Assembly: GCA_963815495.1 (NCBI GenBank)
Contig: CAWFGW010000029.1
Span: 124,001-188,000, forward strand
Direction of reading: 5' to 3'
Source of the DNA: CAWFGW01 sp963815495
GTDB taxonomy: Bacteria > Bacteroidota > Bacteroidia > Cytophagales > JAAEPT01
Length of the DNA stretch: 64,000 nt
The position numbers and the translations under genes were made by a program. Shown piece by piece: positions 56,233 through 64,000 of this stretch; position 1 is the stretch's first letter, and the number at the start of each line of letters is the position of its first letter. The notes beneath the pieces are model-generated. The model worked only from the letters and a program-made list of their open reading frames with translations. It was not told the DNA's origin and did not search any database.

Positions 56233-57505
56233 TTATCTACAACTCGTTTGATAAGACCGTTTCTTATCATCGTTCTCATCATCCTCAGAAATAACATGCT
56301 CTCCATCTGACTGTACTGCTATAGAATCCTTAGTCATTACAGTTGTTGACGTTGATATAGTTGAATCAGGTGCTGTAGTTTCATCTTTCATTGTATCAGC
56401 TTCTTCTTCGTTTGGATATCGATTTAATAACTTACTTACAGCTGCTTTATCGCTTCCTAAAGTTTCGATCACATAATCTTTGTTATCTAAAACCCAAGCA
56501 GTTTGTTGAGACAACCATTTTTTGTAGTTCTCTTCTGTTTCTACCACGATAACATAACGCATGTTGAAGTGAGATTTACCACACATTTCAGCACAAGCAA
56601 TTTCGTAATCAAATGTTTTCCATAATGCTTCACCATCATCTCCTAATTCTTGATATCTAGGGCTTGCAGATAACTCACTACGCATTTCTTCTGTAGTTTT
56701 TGTAGGTGTAAAATAAAATTGTGTTGGCATACCTGGAACAGCATCCATTTTTAATCTAAAGTGTGGTGCATAAACACTATGTAATACATCTTTAGATCTA
56801 ATTCTAAACAACACATTTCTGCCTACTGGAACATGAATTTCTTGAGGTGCAAAATCATCCCATACATTTTCGTCTGTCACATCAAATCCAAAATAATTGA
56901 TATCATCAATCATTCTAAAATTATGCGAACCAAGTTTTCCATCAGGTCCAGGATATCTAGCTCTCCAAGCAAACTGCTGTCCGACTATTTCTAGTTCTAC
57001 TCTTGTAGGATCATATTTTCTATCTGGAACATCAGTAATGTTGCTCCATGCTTTCCAGCCTTGAAAAACTAACAATGTAAGAACAATTGCAGGTATAATT
57101 GTCCAAATAAACTCTAAGTTGTGATTTTCAGGAAAATATGCAGCTTTTCTTTCCTTATTATATCGGTATTTAAACGCAAAACCAAACAACAATATTTGTG
57201 TTAAAACAAATACAAATACAATTATCCATGTGGTAATCCAAAAAAGATTATCTGTTAATCTTACCATGAATAGAAACCGCTTCAGGTAAATTATAATCTT
57301 CAAAATACTTAAATGAAAAGTAAAAGAAGCCTAATAATCCCGTAACAAGAAACACGACAAACATCGATGCATTGAATCGGTTTGTCAACCCATCTTTGTT
57401 ATCCTGAGACCCTCTCAAAATGCCTACTAGTCCTTGAATTCTGAAAAACAGAATTAGAATAACAAGAATCAATACAGCTGCTACTCCTAATATTGCGTTA
57501 ATCAT
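56233..57505 (-). CDS. coxB: Cytochrome c oxidase subunit II, one frameshift
   Basis: About 420 residues when joined. The first frame (57505 to ~57264) gives two hydrophobic segments (ILGVAAVLILVILILFF, ASMFVVFLVTGLLGFFYFSF) and LPEAVSIHG; the second continues RLTDNLFWITTWIIVFVFVL. The CuA site is complete: VLHSVYAPHFR and CAEMCGKSHFNMR. An acidic Ser/Thr-rich extension ends the protein. A second base error near 56255 is possible: a neighbouring frame reads GLIKRVVDKVTGHSEKK before a stop at about 56205, a more natural end. Subunit II receives electrons from cytochrome c or from alternative complex III. Confidence 0.9.
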
Positions 57506-57561
57506 TTTGTATTACTATTTAAATTTGTTTAAATCTCTTGCAATTAACCTTTAACCACCAA

Positions 57562-58952
57562 CTACGTGTGATGGTTTATACTTTCTTGTAACATCGGGTG
57601 ATTCTTAGGAATCAATGGTGCTTTAGACAAGAAATGTAATACTACATAAAGAAATATGCCTGCAAAGATTAAGGTAGTTCCCAGTTCAACAAACAACATC
57701 CCCAAGTTTAATCCTCCATGTACACCCAAAGTACCAGGCGTAACCATTAAATAGAAATCAATCCAGTGACCAAACAAGATTACAAATGAACCTACTTTCA
57801 GAATTGTAGCTGTTCTTTTTGCCTCTCTTGTCATGAAATATAAGAATGGGAACAAGAAAGTTAATAATCAAATTCAATACTACTAATGGCATATAGTTAC
57901 CATTATTGTTAAAGAAACGTTCAATAAACCATACTCTTTCTTCAGGAATGTTGGCATACCAGTAAAGTATAAACTGTGAGAACCATAAATAAGTCCAGAA
58001 AATACTAAAACCGAATACATAAGTACCTAAATCATGTAAATGTTCATCATTTACAATCGATAAATAACCAGCTTCCTTTAAATAAATTACTAAGTAAAGT
58101 GATTACACACATTCCAGAAACTAACCAGCTAGAAAATGTATACCATCCAAACAACGTACTAAACCAGTGCGTATCTATTGACATCACTAAATCCCAAGCA
58201 CCAGTTGAAGTAGTGATACCAAATATCCATACAAACAAACCAGACCAAGTGACCATTTTTTGGTGGTTCTCATCTCCTCCTACTTCATCTTCTAATAAAG
58301 AAGCTTTTCTTATCATAAAGAAGACACCAAACCATGCAACAAAATAAAAGATTAGTCGTGCAAGGAAAAAACCTTGACCTAACCACCAGCTTTTACCCGC
58401 AATTACATGATCATAATTAGCACTTCCTTCGGTCATAATACCTTCATGCGTCCAATGAAAGATATCATGTTTAAACAATATATACATGAGGATAGTTATC
58501 ACACCTGCCACAGGAATATAATAACCAAAAGCCTCTAAAACTCTTTTAAAAGCAGCATTCCAACCTGCCCAAGCAATGTAGTTCACTGTTAAAAAGAAAA
58601 TACCAATAATTGCTATTCCTAAAAACCAAACGTTATTAAGCCATGCATTAATTACTAATCGTTTAGACCAGTGATACCCATGATGATCTCCATCTAAATG
58701 TTCTGAGTGTCCTTCATTAACATCATCGGTATGACCTTCACTTGCTAATAATTTAGAAGTATCAATCACAGCACCATGATGTTCACTACCATGTTCACTT
58801 GCTGGAGCTGGATCAAACCAACCTTGACTTAATCCAAAAGCACCAAACGCTAGCAAGGCAACGCCTACTATTATGGTTGTAATCAACCTACGTTGAGCAG
58901 TCGAAGTCAACACAAATTTTTCGTCTAGATTTATATTCTTTGCAGCAGCCAT
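57562..58952 (-). CDS. actF: Alternative complex III quinol-oxidising membrane subunit ActF, two frameshifts
   Basis: About 463 residues when joined from three frames. Frame 1 (58952 to ~58078) has AAAKNINLDEKFVL, a His-rich loop and helices such as INAWLNNVWFLGIAII and WLGQGFFLARLIFYFVAWFG. Frame 2 (~58078 to ~57850) reads EAGYLSIVNDEHLHDLGTY, FWTYLWFSQFILYWYANIPE and LVVLNLIINFLV. Frame 3 gives PFLYFMTREAKR and ends SINHHT. The changes fit one extra A in TTTAAAGG (~58078) and one extra C in CCC (~57849). ActF belongs to the NrfD-related membrane part of the complex. Last gene of the act operon. Confidence 0.85.
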
Positions 58953-58976
58953 CTTAATAAGTATCTATCTAAAGAA

Positions 58977-59715
58977 TTATTTTTTTTGTAATGTTTGAAC
59001 GTATGACGCAATCTTCCATCTCTCTAATTGAGATAATTGAGATGCGTGTGCTCCCATGGAGTTTTTACCATGAGTAATCACGTGAAACACATGTCCAATA
59101 GTCATATCTTTTTTAGCAGGGCTATTATACGCGGGTACACCACCAAACTTTTCACCTACTTTACCTGGTGTGTAGTCACCATCTTTATTCATCACACCAT
59201 TACCATGGCAATGAGAACAATATCGTTGGTATAATACTTCACCTTCGGCTAAATCAAAATTTGGAGCTGTTGCTGAATCACCTTTTGAAGCCGCATACAC
59301 ATTTCCGTTCATATCTAATGCAGGAACTAAATTTTCAGCTAAATCAATTTGGTCGCTTTTTAATCGATAAGGAAGTTCACCTCTAGGTACTAGTGTTTTT
59401 AGCTGGAGTACGCATGTTCATTCCATATTCATTGTAATAATTCGAGTTATAAAACTCACCATGAGCATCAACGGTGTCATAATCACTTATTCCACCACCT
59501 ACATTTATCCAAGGAAAATAAGCCTCACCTGCGGATCGGTCTTTAACCTGTGACATCGGGTCATACGGCTCAGAGTGGTACATCTGAGGTGCATATTCAA
59601 CCCCTGTTGATTTAGTCAAATTATCTACGTCCGCTTTCTGTGTTGGATCATAACACGACACGAGTGATATTGCAGAAAAAGCGACTAAGGCTATATATGT
59701 TATGCTTCTTGACAT
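58977..59715 (-). CDS. actE: Alternative complex III cytochrome c lipoprotein ActE, one frameshift
   Basis: About 245 residues when joined, from ATG 59715. Lipobox LVSC (Cys at about 21) in AFSAISLVSCYDP. The first frame reaches NMRTPAK; one extra A in the A5 run at about 59398 breaks it, and the second frame continues TLVPRGELPYRLKSDQ. The class I heme motif is CSHCH in LYQRYCSHCHGNG, and Met ligand candidates lie in GKNSMGAHASQL. ActE is a monoheme cytochrome that helps pass electrons from the complex to the oxidase. Overlaps nothing on its 3' side; starts 11 bp after actD. Confidence 0.85.
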
Positions 59716-59725
59716 CTTTACTGAA

Positions 59726-60259
59726 TTATTCGTCAAAATTCTTTTTGTTAATCTCCACTGCACCTGCAGCCGTTAAAATCGAAGAAATTTCTTCTACTGT
59801 TTTTGTATTCATAGCCAAATCTACAGCCATGATAAATTTATCATCCGTACTTCTTCTATCGAAAACTGGAGGATCAATTTTATGAGGTTTCAAATCACTG
59901 ATAACTAAAAACGTTGCAACCATACCTAATGCAGAAAGTAATACTGAAAGCTCAAAAGTAATAGGTACAAAGTCAGGATATGCAAAGAATGGTTTACCAC
60001 CAATAATCATTGGCCAATCAACCACCATTATCCCCACTTGTAGCGTTATTGCTAACGTCATTCCTGTCATAGCAAATAAGAATGCTACGATAGGCAAACG
60101 AGATCGCTTGTAACCTAACACATCCTCTAAACCGTGTACTGGAAATGGTGTATATACCTCATGAATATTTACACCAGTTGCTTTAACTTGAGGTACTCCC
60201 TTCATGAGCACATCATCATCGTCAAATACACCAACTATGAAATTTTTACCTGCGTCCAT
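59726..60259 (-). CDS. actD: Alternative complex III subunit ActD (DUF3341)
   Basis: 177 residues. DUF3341 pattern with VGVFDDDDVLMKGVPQVKA, EVYTPFPVHGLEDVLG, two membrane helices (LPIVAFLFAMTGMTLAITL, FELSVLLSALGMVATFL) and a cytoplasmic end (DDKFIMAVDL). A structural membrane subunit of the complex without cofactors. Intact reading frame, one base after actC. Confidence 0.92.
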   Translation of the reverse strand: MDAGKNFIVGVFDDDDVLMKGVPQVKATGVNIHEVYTPFPVHGLEDVLGYKRSRLPIVAFLFAMTGMTLAITLQVGIMVVDWPMIIGGKPFFAYPDFVPITFELSVLLSALGMVATFLVISDLKPHKIDPPVFDRRSTDDKFIMAVDLAMNTKTVEEISSILTAAGAVEINKKNFDE

Positions 60260-60260
60260 A

Positions 60261-61626
60261 TTATTTTTTATCAGAAGACGATTTTAAAACACTTTTTACT
60301 TCAGCCATGTTGATCACTGGGAAAAACTTAGCAAACAAGAAGAATAGAGTGAAAAACAAACCAAAGGTGAATAAATAAGTACCCATATCTACCATTGTTG
60401 GTGTAAAGTAAGACCAAGAAGATGGTAAATAATCTCTATGTAAAGAAGTTACAATAATTACAAAACGCTCAAACCACATCCCGATGTTTACTACTATTGA
60501 CAACACAAAAGTGAAAGCGATATTTGTTCTTAACTTTTTAATCCAGAAGAACTGTGGTGAAAGCACGTTACATGACATCATAATCCAATATGCCCAAGCA
60601 TAAGGTCCAGTAGCTCTGTTAATGAAACAATATGCTTCGTACTCTACTCCTGAATATGCCGCCATGAAGAACTCCGTGATGTAAGCAATACCAACAATAG
60701 AACCTGTAGTACAAATTACTTTGTTCATGGATTCAATGTGGTTGATTGTAATATAATCTTCTAACTTAAAGGTAACACGAGTAACCAACATCAACGTTAA
60801 CACCATCGCGAAACCTGAAAAAATAGCTCCAGCAACAAAGTAAGGAGGGAAAATAGTCGTGTGCCATCCTGGAATTACTGAAGTTGCAAAGTCAAAGGAT
60901 ACAATGGTGTGTACCGATAAGTACTAAAGGAGTACATAAACCAGCTAATACTAAAGATAAGGATTCGTATCGTTGCCATGTTCTTGCAGCTCCATCCCAT
61001 CCAAAACTTAAAGCACCATAAATAACTCGTGAGATTGAACCATCTTTCGCTCGATCTCTTACGGTAGCAAAATCAGGGATTAAACCGATGTACCAGAAAA
61101 CTAAGGATACTGTGAAGTAAGTACTAATTGCAAATACATCCCAAAGTAATGGTGAGTTAAAGTTTACCCATAAAGAACCAAAAGCATTCGGTAATGGTAA
61201 AGCCCAATAGAAACCTAACCAAGGACGTCCCATGTGCATTACAGGAAATAATAAAGCACAGATTACAGCAAAAATGGTCATTGCCTCAGCTGCTCTGTTG
61301 ATACTTGTTCTCCACTTTTGACGGAATAATAACAATACTGCAGAAATCAACGTTCCAGCGTGACCGATACCTACCCACCATACGAAGTTGGTGATATCCC
61401 ATGCCCAACCAACTGATTTTTCTAGTCCCCACTCTCCTATACCGTAGAAGAACAGTCTGAAAAGGCAGTATCCACCAATTGCTAACGCAGTCAAAGCGGC
61501 TCCTAAAGCTAAAGCCCAACGCATATTTGGCGCAGCTTCTACCTGACGACATACATCTTGTGTAATGTCATGATAAGATTTACCTCCGGTAACTAAAGGC
61601 GGTCTTACGTGTGAAGTAACTTGCAT
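60261..61626 (-). CDS. actC: Alternative complex III NrfD-like quinol-oxidising subunit ActC, one frameshift
   Basis: About 455 residues when joined. The first frame (61626 to ~60916) has TSHVRPPLVTGGKSYHDIT, FVWWVGIGHAGTLISAVLLL and PVMHMGRPWLGFYWALPLPN; an extra base near 60916 breaks it before SVHTIVSFDFATSVIPGWH. The second frame continues FPPYFVAGAIFSGFAMVL and EFFMAAYSGVEYEAYCFIN and ends SVLKSSSDKK. NrfD/PsrC fold with about ten helices; family knowledge places quinol oxidation here. The break removes half of a conserved membrane protein and is likely a sequence error. Confidence 0.9.
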
Positions 61627-61647
61627 ATCTAAACTATCTCTTTGTGA

Positions 61648-64000
61648 TTAAGCTTTATTTCTGATTTTAGTCAAATATGAAACATTTGGCTTCACATTTA
61701 TCTCTTCAAGAACTTGGAAATTTCTTTCCTTATTCTCTTCATTCATTGCTATACTAATTCTACTCTTTGGATCATTCATATCTCCAAATACAATTGCATC
61801 GGTAGGACAAACTGAAGCACAAGCTGTAACTATCTCGCCATCTTCTAGTTTTCTACCTTCAGATTTTGCTTCTAATTTACCTGCTTGAATTCGTTGAACA
61901 CACATCGAACATTTTTCCATAACACCTCTTGCACGAACTGTTACGTCAGGGTTCAGAACCATTTTACCCAAATCATCATTTGCTGGGTAGTTAACAGCAC
62001 TAAATTCTCTTTCATCTACTGCGTTGTCAGAGTAATTGAACCAGTTAAATCTTCTTACTTTATAAGGACAGTTGTTAGCACAATATCTTGTACCAATACA
62101 TCTGTTATACGTCATTTGGTTCAAACCTTCTGTACTGTGTGTTGTTGCAGCAACTGGACAAACTGTTTCACACGGAGCGTGGTTACAGTGTTGACACATC
62201 ATTGGTTGGAACACTACTTCAGGATTATCCGCAGGAGTTTCTAACGCATCGTAACCACCTTTTTTAGAAATATTTTTCGCAACTAAGCGATCCTCTTCGG
62301 TGCTATAAGCATCTAATTCAGCTTGAGAAGCATAATAACGGTCAATTCTTAGCCAGTGCATATCGCGCTTTCTAAGTACTTCGTCTTTTCCAACTACTGG
62401 AACGTTGTTTTCTACATGACAACTAATTGTACATGCACTACACCCAATACATGAGTTCAAGTCAATTACAAGACCCCAGTGGTGATTAGGGTAAGCATGG
62501 TTTACAACCTCTTGATCAACACCTTTTTCTTCTAGTTCTTGGTATTCTTCTTTAGTTGTAGCTAAAGGTGCAGACCAAATATCAACTTCGTTGGGTTTTT
62601 GAGCTCCTTTTGAAGTATGAACTATAGGATAGTATCTACCAGCATCATTATGTTTTTTGTATTCAGATAAAGTAGCCTCTTGTACAATCGCACGCCCCAT
62701 AATGGTTTGTTGCGTTTGTGTTTGTGCTAATTTATGAACTGTACCTACTGAAGTAATAGTCACTCCTGTAGCGGTATAATTTACTGTGCCATTTAGGAAG
62801 TTCACAAAAGGATAAGCATTTGATCCAATTGCTAATTTTCCTTCAGCATTAATTCCTGTTGGATTATGTATAAATGAACCTGATTTACCAACTAAACGCT
62901 CAGTTACTACACCTGCTTTTTCTCGTACCATACCCAAGGGCAATAGCCATTGTACCTTGAGCTTGACCTGGTTGAACTAATACTGGTAATTCAATTTTAG
63001 CGATCCCTGGCGCAACGATTTTAACAACATCACCTTGTTTATAGCCAAGAGATGTAGCGTCTGCTTGTGAAATGGCTACATAATTATCCCAACAAACTTT
63101 AGAAATTGGATCTGGTAATTCTTGTAACCAAACGTTGTTTGCTTGGTTACCTGACCCCATTGCTGTATTCGTATACAACACCAATTCTAAGCCTTCTGAA
63201 GGTTTAAAGGTTTTTGCTATTAAACTAGCAGCACCAGACAAATTAGTTGAAGTAGCACTCTCTTCTCCTTCTACATCATCTGTTAACTCATCATTTGATA
63301 CTGCAATTGCCTTTTTAGTTTCAAAAACTCCTTTTTGAAGAGTTTTATCCCAAAAACTATCAAATAACAAATCTGATGATTGTGCAGTAAATAACTTCGA
63401 CTCCCAAAAAGATCTTAAATAGTCATAATATGAAGTTGAATTACCACTCCAAGTCAATAAACTTTCTTGAGCAGGACGTAAATCTTTAAAGATAGGAGAA
63501 ATAGTCGGTTGTATTAGACCAAACTTACCTACGTAAGCTTCAGTATCTCCCCAAGATTCGTAAATATTTAAATCAGAACACAAATAATCAACCAATGCTG
63601 AGGTTTCATCTATTCTGTCATTAAGTGAAATTTTCGTTTTAACTTTTGATAATGCTGCCTCAAGTTTTTTTCCAATTACTGAATCGTATACTGGATTAGC
63701 TCCATAAAAAATTATTGCATCAACTTCACCTTTTGAAACTTCTACTAAAAGTTTCGCTAAAGCTGCATCATTACCTTGTTTGAAATTACAAGGAGTAGAA
63801 AAATCTACCGTGGTACCTTCATTGTTAAGTAGTTTGTTAATTTCAGCAACAAATGACTGTACTGACACATCATTAGATCCGGAAACAACTAAAGATGCTC
63901 CTCTATTAGCCCAAAGTGCCTCTGCAGCTTTCGCTAAAGTTGGTTTAGTAGCTTTTAAAGTGGAGTTATATGTGCTAGCACCTGCTTTTTTTGCTAAAAG
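61648..64000 (-). CDS. actB: Alternative complex III iron-sulfur/molybdopterin-like subunit ActB, one frameshift, 5' partial
   Basis: The frame is open to the right edge, so the N-terminus is missing. The first visible part is the molybdopterin-oxidoreductase-like domain, which in ActB lacks the cofactor (IIFYGANPVYDSVIGKKLE, DRIDETSALVDYL, VGKFGLIQPTISPIF). A base change near 62926 breaks the frame after MAIALGYG; the next frame continues REKAGVVTERLVGKSG. The C-terminal ferredoxin-like part holds the cluster cysteines: CIGCSACTISCHVENN, CQHCNHAPCETVCPVAA, CIGTRYCANNCPYKVRR and CSMCVQRIQAG with CASVCPTDA, matching three [4Fe-4S] and one [3Fe-4S] clusters. First act gene visible; actA would lie beyond the edge. 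Confidence 0.9.

Noticed and set aside
53808..62943. Programmed ribosomal frameshifting in the respiratory operon
   Set aside because: Both base gains and losses occur, at sites that share no slippery heptamer or downstream pseudoknot, and neighbouring non-respiratory genes show the same defects.

Overview
The window comes from a low-GC member of the Bacteroidota, most likely Flavobacteriales or a close relative. The evidence is: type IX secretion (T9SS) sorting tails, a gliding-motility-type C-terminal domain, a PorU2-like C25 peptidase, PorE-like WD40/OmpA proteins, an alternative complex III (act) operon joined to a caa3-type oxidase operon, a metal-transporter permease fused to a DtxR domain, and -7 promoter boxes of the TAnnTTTG type. 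No tRNA, rRNA, CRISPR array, phage or insertion sequence was recognised.

Layout. 1-1.5 kb: the 3' end of a large secreted protein with a lyase-like fold and Ig-like domains. 1.5-6.75 kb (minus): a corrinoid-uptake operon made of a cobalamin riboswitch, a BtuB-like receptor, a BtuG-like beta-propeller lipoprotein and a two-repeat T9SS surface protein. 6.9-11.2 kb: ABC permease-DtxR fusion, a GreA-like protein with a tiny lipoprotein, a fatty acid desaturase, SlyD, and a YciI/YjdI pair. 11.3-15.2 kb (plus): lipoprotein, DUF2490 protein, lamin-tail T9SS protein and an isoprenoid-synthase-like protein. 15.2-20.6 kb (minus): PorU2-like peptidase and a membrane protein. 20.7-34.6 kb: lipoprotein, TrmN6, aldo/keto reductase, two PorE-like proteins, IlvE, RNA ligase-like protein, gamma-glutamylcyclotransferase-like protein, queuosine-mannosyltransferase-like protein, FabD and a large CHU_C protein. 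34.7-38.8 kb (plus): sdhCAB and an FMN reductase. 39-46.2 kb: a repeat-rich stretch with a T9SS protein, AmtB, a porin, a secreted conserved protein, a 128-bp tandem array and a lipoprotein. 46.5-50.2 kb (minus): amino-sugar genes (NagP-like transporter, NagB-PIG-L). 50.2-64 kb (minus): the respiratory supercluster actBCDEF-coxB-coxA-ctaB-two subunits III-subunit IV-SCO-DUF420, running off the right edge.

The main metabolic theme is aerobic respiration: succinate dehydrogenase feeds quinol to alternative complex III, which passes electrons to a heme-copper oxidase, with heme O synthase and a SCO copper chaperone encoded in place. The surface theme is T9SS export and nutrient capture (corrinoid, ammonium, amino sugars).

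Quality warning: at least 13 genes-breaking single-base (or equivalent) frame changes are visible, many in short homopolymers, and they hit genes expected to be essential (coxA, coxB, ctaB, actB, actC, actE, actF). They look like sequencing or assembly errors, so I give whole-gene coordinates and mark each break.

The most unusual structure is a tandem array at about 44.64-45.57 kb: seven 128-bp units plus a partial one, with paired base changes that preserve two predicted hairpins and an alternating A-B-A-B order of unit types.
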